A program made the translations under genes and the position numbers. A model generated the notes under the pieces. It searched no databases. It saw only the letters and a program-made list of their open reading frames with translations, and had not been told where the DNA came from. Below are positions 45,879 to 54,901 of a DNA stretch of 64,000 nt, in pieces. Position 1 is the first letter of the stretch, and every line of letters starts with the position of its first letter. The stretch comes from JAAELZ01 sp965237995 (GTDB lineage: Bacteria; Pseudomonadota; Gammaproteobacteria; Arenicellales; Poriferihabitantaceae): positions 434,001 to 498,000 of the forward strand of contig CBDEGO010000002.1 in the NCBI GenBank assembly GCA_965237995.1. The letters run 5' to 3'.

Positions 45879-47374
45879 AAATATTATTTTGCAAAAGTCT
45901 GCTTTCAGCACTCTTATATACTGCCTTTGCCTCTCACGCTGCTCAGCCATTGCCTAACGGAGATTTTGAAACAGGTACACTAACTGGATGGACCAACAAC
46001 AGCACCAGCGGTGCTGTAGCTACAATTGTGCAACGAGGCAGTTGTTTTTCTGCTCACGACACGACAGGACTAAATATTCGCGGCGCGAACGCCGCGTTAC
46101 TTAGATCAAACGCAAATGGTGATCGTAGTTCAGAAGCGATTATCACTTCGTCAGCTTTTAGCGCCGGAGACGGCGTCGCTTTTATTGCGCTGTCCGAAAG
46201 CGTAGTTGGCCTTGTAGATCAAACTGTCAATTTAACCGTCCAGTTACTCGATGCATCTAACGACGCTATTATCATTTCACAGTCAATAAATACTGCTCGA
46301 GCGCAGTTATATAAGGGTTGTCCAAGCACCGCAGACTCGACCTCATTTCGCTCACACTATGTCAGCACGCGTGCTTATACGGGCAACAGAATTAAACTGC
46401 GCTTAATACAAAGCACTAAAATTAAAGGTAGCAGCTTTTTTACCTTAATTGACCAAGTCGCTTTGTTTAACCAAGGCGAACAGCCTATATTTCATACACG
46501 ACCACACCCGCAAGCCGGTGTGAGCGAAACTAATTGGGGCACGCCACACTTGGATAGCAGTGGATCCTTCGACCCAGATAAAACCATCGAAGAGCTAAGC
46601 TTTAGCTGGTATATCGACAATGAACCTGTTCGTGATTTTAGAAACCCCTGTGTCGCTGACTTAAGTGATGGCAATCACACGGCTGTTTTATACGTGAACG
46701 ACGGGCAACACCTTATCTCCGATGTGATCCAGTTTGTAATTGACGAACCTGATAGCTTACGTACTGCCTTCACGGCGCAAGAACCTGAATCTGCTTTTGC
46801 GTCGATTGATCCAGTGGCACAAGACCCTGAGTGTCAATCAGTACTAGCCGACTATATCGTTCCAGTGAATTCCCCTGATGTTGATGTTAACGATCCTTTC
46901 GGCACCATTTCGACTGAAGATGATGACCCAACAGACGATACAGGGACTAACGATGGGGACAATGATGGAGCTGACCAAACTAGCACTGCCTCTTCTAACA
47001 CCGTTATAGGGCAATTTAGAGCGTTAGGAGACTCCAGCGGCAATTCTACAGCTTCAAGTGTTGGTGGTAGCAATAACTCCGCTACCTTTAGCGAAGCCTA
47101 CAACCTAGTGGGTAGCGGAATACGTTGGAAACCCGTCTCTGAAGGAGATGGCAACCTAGTCGTTTTAACTCCTTCTCAATTCCCTGAAACGACCACATTG
47201 TTAATCGGGGCAAATAATGCAACGATTGAGATCGCTGAATCTGTGGGACGCACCAACGGGGATAGAGCTACCTATCGGTTTAACCGCCCTGGGTCAGCTT
47301 ACCCTTCAAATATTGTATTGAGAGTGGGCAACACCGATTATAAGGTGGTTAACCCCGGTGCTGATATCCGCTAG
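45875..47374 (+). CDS. secreted protein, second member of the FETGxLxGW pair
   Basis: This 499-aa protein starts at ATG 45875 inside the preceding stop (ATGA), so it is translationally coupled. It has a signal peptide ending FASHAAQ. The N-terminal domain (PLPNGDFETGTLTGWTNN, RGSCFSAHDTTGLNIRG, YKGCPSTADS, FTLIDQVALF) is about collinear with the upstream protein. An acidic Asp/Thr-rich linker (about 345-375) is followed by a distinct C-terminal domain (GIRWKPVSEGDGNLVVLTPSQFPETTTLLI...VLRVGNTDYKV). No anchor is seen. The function is unknown; the two probably act together outside the cell. Confidence 0.65.
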   Translation: MKILFCKSLLSALLYTAFASHAAQPLPNGDFETGTLTGWTNNSTSGAVATIVQRGSCFSAHDTTGLNIRGANAALLRSNANGDRSSEAIITSSAFSAGDGVAFIALSESVVGLVDQTVNLTVQLLDASNDAIIISQSINTARAQLYKGCPSTADSTSFRSHYVSTRAYTGNRIKLRLIQSTKIKGSSFFTLIDQVALFNQGEQPIFHTRPHPQAGVSETNWGTPHLDSSGSFDPDKTIEELSFSWYIDNEPVRDFRNPCVADLSDGNHTAVLYVNDGQHLISDVIQFVIDEPDSLRTAFTAQEPESAFASIDPVAQDPECQSVLADYIVPVNSPDVDVNDPFGTISTEDDDPTDDTGTNDGDNDGADQTSTASSNTVIGQFRALGDSSGNSTASSVGGSNNSATFSEAYNLVGSGIRWKPVSEGDGNLVVLTPSQFPETTTLLIGANNATIEIAESVGRTNGDRATYRFNRPGSAYPSNIVLRVGNTDYKVVNPGADIR

Positions 47375-47424
47375 ATAGGTAATGAATCTTAGATGTGCGC
47401 TTAGTTTTAACTGACCTCTAAACT

Positions 47425-48309
47425 TTATAAAATAAATAGTAAAGTTATATACAATATCACTACAGAAACTGCGTTTCCAGCTATCACAACCGACGCGACT
47501 TGTTGCGGTTGCTGCTGATATTGTTCTGCAAACAAGTAATTTAATACGGCTGGTGGTAAGGCAGCAAACAAAATTAGCGACTGCACTTCAAGCGTTGTTA
47601 AGGGCAATAAATTGATTATTAATAACGCACTCGCCACGCCCACTAGTGGCCGCACAAGCGCACCCACTAAGCCCTGAGAAAGCGTTTCCAGATTAACCCC
47701 CACCATACGAACCCCAAGAGACACCAGCATCAGTGGGATAGCTATTTGCCCTAGCATTTCGATAGGCAATCGAATCATTTCAGGTACGGAAAAGCTCAGC
47801 ATATTGATCGCAATTCCTGCGTACATCGCTAAATTTACGGTATTCAGAAATATATCTTTAAATGACACCCGTCCACTGAGTATTCGAACCCCGAGCGTAA
47901 AGTGTAGCGTATTGCTGACTAAAAACAATACAAGTGCCACTTGTAACCCAGCGTCACCAAAAGCCAACAGCGCCACTGGCAACCCCATATTGCCACAATT
48001 GTTAAACATCATTGAGGGTAGAAATGTTTTAGATTTATAACCCAATAGATGTGCTATTGGCCATGCCAAGATACCCGATCCAACAACTACAACAACGCAT
48101 GATATAACTAATGTAAGGGTATTATTTATTACAAAATCTGCCCGCGTTAACGAACTGAACACCAAGGCCGGCACAAATAGGCGCATATTTAGTTGGTTGG
48201 CGCTAGCTATTTCGGGCTGATAACGTCGCCCATATATAAAACCGATAAAGATCAAAATAAAAACGGGGAATAAAATCCCTAGCACGGTTAGTGCCAACTC
48301 TAGATCCAT
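47425..48309 (-). CDS. AEC family transporter
   Basis: This 294-aa protein has about ten membrane helices and the auxin-efflux-carrier fold. Diagnostic segments are LGILFPVFILIFIGFIYGR at the N-terminus, MMFNNCGNMGLPVALLAFGD (the conserved N-x-G-x-x-x-L-P loop) and IAIPLMLVSLGVRM. It is probably an exporter of organic acids or small anions; the substrate is not deducible. It is a single gene, convergent with the secreted pair. Confidence 0.88.
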   Translation of the reverse strand: MDLELALTVLGILFPVFILIFIGFIYGRRYQPEIASANQLNMRLFVPALVFSSLTRADFVINNTLTLVISCVVVVVGSGILAWPIAHLLGYKSKTFLPSMMFNNCGNMGLPVALLAFGDAGLQVALVLFLVSNTLHFTLGVRILSGRVSFKDIFLNTVNLAMYAGIAINMLSFSVPEMIRLPIEMLGQIAIPLMLVSLGVRMVGVNLETLSQGLVGALVRPLVGVASALLIINLLPLTTLEVQSLILFAALPPAVLNYLFAEQYQQQPQQVASVVIAGNAVSVVILYITLLFIL

Positions 48310-48405
48310 ACTAGGGTTTAAATCGATTCATAGACTTACTAGGCAAACGCATTTATTCGATAACACAACAATCATTAGCACTTATTTGGCACAAGATAGG
48401 CACCT

Positions 48406-49113
48406 TTAGCTTTCAAGAGCAATCGTAATGCGTCTATTTTGCTTTCCTTTTTTCTTAATGCTTTGAATCGATACTGCACCAATTTCCATCGCATTTGCAA
48501 CATGTGTACCCCCGCAAGGTTGCAAATCTATTTCTGCAAACTGGACTAACCGAACCTGCCCGCTACCCATAGGTGGCTTAACACTCATCGTTCTTACTAA
48601 CTCTGGTGCGGCTAACATTTCTTCGTCACTAATCCACCGTAACGTCATTGGTGCATTTTGTGTGGTAAATGCATTTAATTGCTGCTCAATATCTAGTTTA
48701 TCGGGTGGGTCTGGTAGATCAAAGTCTAATCTAGCTGTGTTATCGTCTCTGATACTGCCTCCAGTGACTGGTGCAGGAACCACTGCGCAAAGCATGTGCA
48801 TACAGCTGTGTAGGCGCATTAGCCGATAGCGTCGCGCCCAATCGATTTCGACCGTAACAGCCATTCCAGTTGTTAAACCATGCCCTGCATCAAGCAAATG
48901 TAGGTGTACACCTGAATCTCTGTCTTTAACTGTTCCAGTTAGTTTTAATTCGCCTCCTTGGTAAGTTAAAGTGCCAGTATCGCCGGGCTGACCACCGCCT
49001 GTTGGATAAAATACCGTTCGATCAAGTTCAACTGATTCTTCATTGGCAGCGATAATCGTTGCTTCACAACGTTTCAAATAGCCATCTTCTCTAAATAGTT
49101 CAACGGTCATCAC
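48406..49113 (-). CDS. alaX: AlaX-type alanyl-tRNA editing protein
   Basis: This 235-aa free-standing editing domain homologous to the AlaRS C-terminal half has VELDRTVFYPTGGGQPGDTG. Its two Zn motifs are RLHSCMHMLCAV (HxxxH) and LQPCGGTHVANAMEIG (CxxxH). The length fits AlaX-M. It hydrolyses Ser-tRNA(Ala). The start GTG 49113 overlaps the stop of the upstream Gfo/Idh gene (GTGA), with ATG 49110 as an alternative, so the two are coupled although no functional link is known. Confidence 0.9.
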   Translation of the reverse strand: MMTVELFREDGYLKRCEATIIAANEESVELDRTVFYPTGGGQPGDTGTLTYQGGELKLTGTVKDRDSGVHLHLLDAGHGLTTGMAVTVEIDWARRYRLMRLHSCMHMLCAVVPAPVTGGSIRDDNTARLDFDLPDPPDKLDIEQQLNAFTTQNAPMTLRWISDEEMLAAPELVRTMSVKPPMGSGQVRLVQFAEIDLQPCGGTHVANAMEIGAVSIQSIKKKGKQNRRITIALES

Positions 49114-50057
49114 GCGTTCCCCATCTGAATACAGTCCCGAACTTGATCCGCCACTGCTAACGCCCTTAAGCCAATTTCACCACTCACCAGTGGCTGCTTT
49201 TGGTTAAGGACACAATCGACAAAATGAATAATTTCCTCGTCAAGTGGCATCACGGCTTGTACATCTATATTTTGCGTTTCAATAGTTGGGTAATTGGTTT
49301 CACTGTTAATTGGGCCTGCACTTACTTTTTGTAATGCCTGCTTTTCAAAATCTAAACCCCAGTAACAATCTGGTTCAAATACACGCAATTTACGCATGCG
49401 CTCTCGCGCTACGCGGCTGGCCGTAATATTCGCTACTGCTCCGTTGTCAAATTCCAGTCGCGCGTTAGCAATGTCGGTGTGCTGCGTCAGCACGGTAGTG
49501 CCTGTTGCGCTCACCGCTTTCAACTCCGCAGGGATCAACGACAGCACAATATCGATATCATGAATCATCAAATCAGTAATGACATCTACATCCGTCGCAC
49601 GTACTGTAAATTGACCCAAGCGCTGCGCATCAATATAACGAGGGTTAGTGACCTGATCAGCTAAACCGCGCATTCCGGCATTAAATCGCTCAAGGTGCCC
49701 AACTTGTAACAATACGCTGTGTTGCTTAGCTAACTGCACGAGTAATTCGCTGTCAGCCACGCTAGCAGCTAGCGGTTTTTCAATCAAAGCGTGCACGCCA
49801 GTCTCAAGAAAAGGCTCGGCTACTTGGCGGTGCAGCGAAGTGGGTACAACGATGTTGACAGCTTGTACCTTACCTAATAACTCTTCTGCTTGAGAATAGG
49901 CTGTACAGCCATATTGCTCAGCGATCGCTCGGGCTGCATCAATATTTGCATCGGCGACACCAACCAACTCTACATTATCTAAGCCTGCGTAGATTTTGGC
50001 ATGAAACTTGCCCAAATAGCCTACACCGACCACGCCAACCTTTAATTTTTCCGTCAT
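49110..50057 (-). CDS. Gfo/Idh/MocA family oxidoreductase
   Basis: This 315-aa protein is read from ATG 50057 (MTEKLKVGVVGVGYLGKFHAKIYA); a TTG at 50069 extends it four residues. It has an N-terminal Rossmann fold with GVGYLG, ALIEKPLAASVADSE (the EKP motif) and DLMIHDIDIVLSLIPAE as the substrate-site region. It probably reduces or oxidises a (nucleotide) sugar or cyclitol with NAD(P). Homologues with this start are often found near lipid A/UDP-sugar genes, but here it is only coupled to alaX. Confidence 0.85.
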   Translation of the reverse strand: MTEKLKVGVVGVGYLGKFHAKIYAGLDNVELVGVADANIDAARAIAEQYGCTAYSQAEELLGKVQAVNIVVPTSLHRQVAEPFLETGVHALIEKPLAASVADSELLVQLAKQHSVLLQVGHLERFNAGMRGLADQVTNPRYIDAQRLGQFTVRATDVDVITDLMIHDIDIVLSLIPAELKAVSATGTTVLTQHTDIANARLEFDNGAVANITASRVARERMRKLRVFEPDCYWGLDFEKQALQKVSAGPINSETNYPTIETQNIDVQAVMPLDEEIIHFVDCVLNQKQPLVSGEIGLRALAVADQVRDCIQMGNA

Positions 50058-50234
50058 AGAGATATTCAATACACATTGAGTTAATCAGAACTAAGCAGTT
50101 AGAATTATACGCAAAAAGTGTGGCCTTTAAATGAGGAGTTACTGGCTTATTCCGTTTCTTACAACGCTTAAACCTAAGCAACTAGGACTAAGTTAAACTT
50201 GTTAAAATACGTCAAACTGGCAAACACACATATT

Positions 50235-51080
50235 ATGCAAACATCTAAATGCGTCATTGTAACGGGTTGTTCTTCGGAAATCGGGTACGATATCGCCAAC
50301 ACCTTACACGCTAAGGGCTACCAAGTAATCGCTACTTGCCGTCAGTTAGAAGATGTTACTCGACTCATCGATATCGGTATTCCTTGTCAACAACTCGATC
50401 TCGCTGATGAATCCTCTATTGAACAGTTTGTGGCGCCACTACGTGAAGAAAACAAAGCAATATACGGGTTAATCAATAATGGGGCGTTCGGGATACCCGG
50501 CGCGGTAGAAGATTTAAGCCGAGAAGCGCTACGCGTACAGTTTGAAACAAATGTGTTCGGCACCCATCAACTCACCGCGGCGTTACTACCATTAATGCGC
50601 GCGCAAAACGAAGGCCGTATTATTCAAATTAGCTCTATCTTAGGCGGGCTATGCCTCGCCTTTCGTGGTGCGTACAACGCCAGCAAGTATGCATTAGAAG
50701 CATTGAGTGACACCATGAGGCTAGAACTGAATGACACCAACATTCGGATTTCATTAGTACAGCCCGGACCAATAGAAACAAGATTTAGAGATAATGCACT
50801 GGCAATGTATCTAAAATTTATTGATAAGGAACGTAGTGTTTTTAAAGCGCATTATCACGGCGTAGAAGCTCGACTAAAAAGTGATCAGCCCGTCAAGTTT
50901 ACACAGCCAGCATCAGCGGTAACAAAAAGCGTGCTACACGCACTTGAGGCGCAGCACCCTAAAACACGCTATCGCGTTACCACTCCTACAAAAATATTCT
51001 TACCACTTAAAAGGATCTTGCCTGATAAATGGATGGATGCGGTGCTATTAATAATGGGTGATAAACCAAAGAGCGCTTGA
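50235..51080 (+). CDS. short-chain dehydrogenase/reductase with atypical cofactor loop
   Basis: This 281-aa protein is read from ATG 50235 (MQTSKCVIVTGCSSEIGYDIA); a TTG 12 codons earlier also opens the frame. Classical SDR motifs are INNGAFG, the catalytic Ser in IIQISSILGG, and YNASKYALEALSD (Tyr-x3-Lys). The cofactor loop is TGCSSEIG rather than TGxxxGxG: Glu15 replaces the middle Gly (GAA versus GGA). LVQPGPIETRFRDN is typical. The substrate is unknown. It is a single gene, divergent from the Gfo/Idh gene. Confidence 0.85.
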   Translation: MQTSKCVIVTGCSSEIGYDIANTLHAKGYQVIATCRQLEDVTRLIDIGIPCQQLDLADESSIEQFVAPLREENKAIYGLINNGAFGIPGAVEDLSREALRVQFETNVFGTHQLTAALLPLMRAQNEGRIIQISSILGGLCLAFRGAYNASKYALEALSDTMRLELNDTNIRISLVQPGPIETRFRDNALAMYLKFIDKERSVFKAHYHGVEARLKSDQPVKFTQPASAVTKSVLHALEAQHPKTRYRVTTPTKIFLPLKRILPDKWMDAVLLIMGDKPKSA

Positions 51081-51137
51081 TCACACTTTAAATTTAAGTT
51101 AATACGCAGTGCCTAATAATGCACTAAGCTTATAATT

Positions 51138-52493
51138 TTAAACAAGAAAAATAGTTGCCAAGCCAAGGAATGAAATAAAGCCAACTACGTCTGTTATTGT
51201 AGTCACCACTACCGCACCAGATAAGGCAGGATCAAACTTCATCTTTTGCAATAGCAACGGCACAACAATTCCTGCGATCGCCGCCATTACCATATTTAAA
51301 ACCATCGCAACCGCGATCACTACTCCAATGTGTGGATTGTTAAACCACATCCACGCGACTAACCCCACTACTACAGCCCATAAACAACCATTAATAAAAC
51401 CAATTCCCAATTCTTTATTGAGTAATTTGCGAGTGTTATTGCGACCTATTTGCCCTAATGCGAGGCCACGCACGGTTAAGGTCAATGTCTGTGTACCGGC
51501 AATCCCGCCCATACTCGCAACAACTGGCATTAAAATAGCAAGAGCTACAATTTTGTCCAACGCCCCTTCAAATAAGCCAATCACCCATGAAGCAAAAAAG
51601 GCTGTTAACAAATTGATGGCCAACCAAATAGCTCGTCGGCGCGCACTGGGCAAGGTTGGTCCGAATAAATCTTCTTCTTCATCTAAACCTGCCTGCCCTA
51701 AAAACGCGTGTTCACCTTGTTCTCGAATAATATCAACGACGTCATCAACCACAACGCGACCAAGAAAGCGATTGCGTTCATCAATAACTGGGGCAACAAA
51801 TAAATCATGCGTTTCAAACAACATCGCGACATCTTGTTCAGAATCATCTGGATGCAATGTTTTGACATCAGTAGACATAATGTCAGAAATCATTTGATCG
51901 GGTTGACCGCGCATTAAATTAATGACGCTAATCAAACCCATGAACACCCCACTACGGTCTACTACCATTAGGTTAACCGTGTCAGTTGGGATATCATCTA
52001 AGGCACGCATATAGCGCAACACCGTTTCTACGGACACATCTGGTCTGATATTAACCGCATCTTGCATCAAACGACCTGCGGTTTCATCGCCGTAAGACAA
52101 GGTTGTTTGTAAGCGCGCTCGACGCTGCGCATCCATTCCCTTTAATAAATCTTCTTGCGTCTCCTCAGGCAGAACATCTAATAACTCCGCCAAGTCAGCG
52201 GCATCCATGGCTTGCGTTGCGTCTTGTAGTGTTTGCTTATCTAACGACTCAGCAAGTTCACTGGCGGCAACCTCGCCCATTTCGACGAGTACCTCACCAT
52301 CATATCTATCCGGCACCAGTTCAAAAACATCGGCACGCAAACGATTGGGTATCGCTTCTAAGACGTGCGCTATTTCAGCGGGATTCAGACTAAGTAATAA
52401 ACCTTCAAGCGCAGCAAGCTCTCCATCATCTGCCGCAGCAGAAATACGCTCTATAACGTCTTTCAATTCTACATTGGCTTCATTTGCTAACAT
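51138..52493 (-). CDS. mgtE: magnesium transporter MgtE
   Basis: This 451-aa protein has the MgtE N-terminal helical domain (LLSLNPAEIAHVLEAIPNRLR...AADLAELLDVLPEE) and tandem CBS domains (TDTVNLMVVDRSGVFMGLISVINLM; VAPVIDERNRFLGRVVVDDVV). A linker helix is followed by five membrane helices containing MPVVASMGGIAGTQTLTLTVRGLALG. The cytosolic domains sense Mg2+ and gate a channel-like pore. It stands alone between two unrelated genes. Confidence 0.95.
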   Translation of the reverse strand: MLANEANVELKDVIERISAAADDGELAALEGLLLSLNPAEIAHVLEAIPNRLRADVFELVPDRYDGEVLVEMGEVAASELAESLDKQTLQDATQAMDAADLAELLDVLPEETQEDLLKGMDAQRRARLQTTLSYGDETAGRLMQDAVNIRPDVSVETVLRYMRALDDIPTDTVNLMVVDRSGVFMGLISVINLMRGQPDQMISDIMSTDVKTLHPDDSEQDVAMLFETHDLFVAPVIDERNRFLGRVVVDDVVDIIREQGEHAFLGQAGLDEEEDLFGPTLPSARRRAIWLAINLLTAFFASWVIGLFEGALDKIVALAILMPVVASMGGIAGTQTLTLTVRGLALGQIGRNNTRKLLNKELGIGFINGCLWAVVVGLVAWMWFNNPHIGVVIAVAMVLNMVMAAIAGIVVPLLLQKMKFDPALSGAVVVTTITDVVGFISFLGLATIFLV

Positions 52494-52617
52494 ATTGATT
52501 TGAATACTTTAAAATCTAAACTAAATTATACTCCATACGGTTAATGATTAACTAAAAACTTGACTCTTATTGGCTTTATTACGCGGCTATAACAAGCAAC
52601 AAAGTCTGTTGAATCAA

Positions 52618-54261
52618 CTAAAAGCAAGGAGATATAGTCAATTCACGCCCGGATGCAAATAGTATTTTAGCTGGCAAACAGGCGGTTCTAGACAGGGAGA
52701 CCTTCAAGGTACTTGGGTCAATTAATTCCACTTCCATGTCAACGAATTTTCGAGTACTAAACCGAATATCCTTAAATGGCTCAGGCTCAAGTTGAGTAGA
52801 CCGCTGAAATAAGTAAAAGTCGGTTTGTGTAATGACGACTTCTTCGGTATCTAGCTCCAATTCCACTATCGGCGCGCTGAGTTCGGTGGTAGAAAATTGT
52901 GCACTATAATCTACATGCCGACCATCTAGTTGTACTGATATTGTATATCTGTAGCGTGAATTCCAATCTAATCTTTGCTCAGGAAACCAAGCAAACTGGT
53001 GTGGTGTAAACTGTTGATTCACGTCGTTATAGGCATTGATTGCACGAATATCGGGGATCACCTCCCAAGCCAAACCACCATAGCTATCACGCACCTGTCG
53101 TTCAAATATAAATTGATTAATCACAGCTTGTTGCACCTGTGATGGATTAAACTGAATTGAAATAGGGTAGCCCGTTACTACCTTATCGGGGGTCGGATGC
53201 GGGTCTTCATTGAAAAAAGCAGGCTGTACGTTGATAGCTTGATCAACCGGCCATATAACCCCTTCCGGGTTCTTAAGATGTGCGCTCTTAGTTAAATTTT
53301 CGACATACTCAGTGCGCAGTTTATGATCTTCGTTGCATAGTTGTACATAGGTACCCGAATCTGTGTACAAGTCTTCTGTAGAAAGCGACTCACAATACTG
53401 TTGATACCATTCAGCATGAACCTTAGCGCCCTCGTCGCATATTGTGTAGTACCTTCCGCTATGCAGATACTGCGCGTTAGAGGTATCGTCTTCACATTGG
53501 CGGTCTAACCACGCCGCTTTAATTTTCTCCCCGGATTGACAGAAAGAATAATAGCTTCCACTACCATTCCAACGGCTCTCTTGAGTAGGATAATTGCAAG
53601 TAGTCTCAACAAAGCTTTCGTTCAATAATTGACCATTACGGCATCGTTGATGATAAGGCGGTTGATACTTTGCAGATTGAGGTATTTGTTGGCATAGTAA
53701 ATCATAACTAGAGCGACGCATAAATTGCGTGTCGCAGGCCACAGGTTGTTGCGCCAAAGCGTCATAACCCGGAGCTTCGCAGGTTAGTCGTAGTGCTGTT
53801 CTACCCATTTCATAAACGTAGTTTCTACCGACTTTAGCTGCCCCAATTTCTGTTATCGAGAAGTCTAGAAATGTAAACCGATGATAAATAGCCGACATCA
53901 GCGCATCCACTGATTTTCCTACCGTCTCATTACCAACGCTGATATTTTCGTAAATCAAACGATGCGGATAACCCACTTCTAAACCTCGCTCCACTGGAGT
54001 AGCACCTGTGAACAGTGGCAAGTTCGGGGATTGTTCATGCGCATACCCTTTGCTATGAATATGCCTATTAAAGTTTTCATCAAGATAACGCGCATGTTGC
54101 TGCGCTGCCTCGACCAGCAATCGGTTTTCTGACAATAATTGCATACCCGCAGCCTGCCGTACTTGATTGACGTCACCAACAGACACAGGCGCAGCCAGCG
54201 CATAGAAGCTCGCCACCAACGATAAACACACCAGAAATAATTTTAAGACCACTTTCATCAT
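52618..54261 (-). CDS. secreted CAP/SCP-domain protein with Cys repeats
   Basis: This 547-aa protein has a signal peptide (ending ALAAP) and a CAP (SCP/PR-1) domain at about 28-155: VNQVRQAAGMQLLSENRLLVEAAQQHARYL, HSKGYAHEQSPN, YENISVG. A Cys-rich part at 160-320 follows, holding at least three SG-YY--C--G-K--A-W----C units, with Cys at 241/256, 275/290 and 309. The C-terminal part (about 335-547) is beta-rich and unclassified, and contains FNEDPHPTPDKVVTGYPISIQF and a WEVIPDIRAI-like CAP/SCP-associated stretch. The architecture suggests an extracellular or surface protein; the substrate or ligand is unknown. Confidence 0.75.
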   Translation of the reverse strand: MMKVVLKLFLVCLSLVASFYALAAPVSVGDVNQVRQAAGMQLLSENRLLVEAAQQHARYLDENFNRHIHSKGYAHEQSPNLPLFTGATPVERGLEVGYPHRLIYENISVGNETVGKSVDALMSAIYHRFTFLDFSITEIGAAKVGRNYVYEMGRTALRLTCEAPGYDALAQQPVACDTQFMRRSSYDLLCQQIPQSAKYQPPYHQRCRNGQLLNESFVETTCNYPTQESRWNGSGSYYSFCQSGEKIKAAWLDRQCEDDTSNAQYLHSGRYYTICDEGAKVHAEWYQQYCESLSTEDLYTDSGTYVQLCNEDHKLRTEYVENLTKSAHLKNPEGVIWPVDQAINVQPAFFNEDPHPTPDKVVTGYPISIQFNPSQVQQAVINQFIFERQVRDSYGGLAWEVIPDIRAINAYNDVNQQFTPHQFAWFPEQRLDWNSRYRYTISVQLDGRHVDYSAQFSTTELSAPIVELELDTEEVVITQTDFYLFQRSTQLEPEPFKDIRFSTRKFVDMEVELIDPSTLKVSLSRTACLPAKILFASGRELTISPCF

Positions 54262-54560
54262 GTTATATGATTACCAAATCAATTAGTGGTTCAGCGTTGA
54301 CAGCAATATATCCTTGATCGATAGAATAGTTGTCTGCCTCTTGTTGATCTGATCTGTTGACTATTATAAAGCTGCCCAATAAGCCAAGCTTTACTTGGCC
54401 AATAGTCACTTTTTAAAGAGGAGAATGCCTACTCGGCGCAGTCGCTTTTCGGTCACGTTACCTTAGAGGAGATAGTAACAGATAAGATACGCTAACTAGA
54501 AAGCGGTTGGCAGGAAAACATGACTAGCGTAAAAGTCCATGTTACCCGAGACATGAGGGT
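54262..54560. other. intergenic region with one small hairpin
   Basis: The interval holds no recognisable gene. GCCAAG (54383-54388) and CTTGGC (54394-54399) make a 6-bp stem with a 5-nt loop, followed 10 nt later by TTTTT (54410-54414). It is a weak terminator candidate in the plus direction, although no plus-strand gene precedes it. Confidence 0.3.
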
Positions 54561-54755
54561 TTATGTCAAATATTGGTCGCTGCTTTGCGTAGAACGATTT
54601 TTTCCATCCTCATAGCCTGCGAGATAAGCAGGGGTCGCCCTTTGCTCCTCGCGAGGAGGGTTCTCTAAATAACCGCCTGCCCAACCGGTGAAGTAATCTC
54701 GATCTACGCCTTGCGCCTGTAGATCAGTTAGAGTTTGGTAATATTCTTTATCCAA
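54561..54755 (-). CDS. small conserved-looking cytoplasmic protein
   Basis: This 64-aa protein has MDKEYYQTLTDLQAQGVDRDYFTGWAGGYLENPPREEQR then AYLAGYEDGKNR. The YxxGYEDG ending is reminiscent of ribosome-modulation-factor-like small proteins, but the resemblance is faint. Composition is balanced, the frame is isolated, and a coding gene is more likely than a shadow because nothing overlaps it. The function is unknown. Confidence 0.55.
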   Translation of the reverse strand: MDKEYYQTLTDLQAQGVDRDYFTGWAGGYLENPPREEQRATPAYLAGYEDGKNRSTQSSDQYLT

Positions 54756-54901
54756 CGGTGCGCCCTTTATTTCAGTTACTTATATTTTAAACGATTACGT
54801 GCAAACGAAGATGAAACTATGCCATGCTTGGTGAGTGCAGATGAGATAAGTGATTTATCTCTTAAGCGATAGACTCAGCAGCGAAACTAAATTTATGCAG
54901 A

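Noticed and set aside
51328..51897. 189-aa plus-strand frame opposite mgtE
   Set aside because: Composition (Pro/Arg/Ser/Thr) is that of an antisense shadow; MgtE is certain on the other strand.
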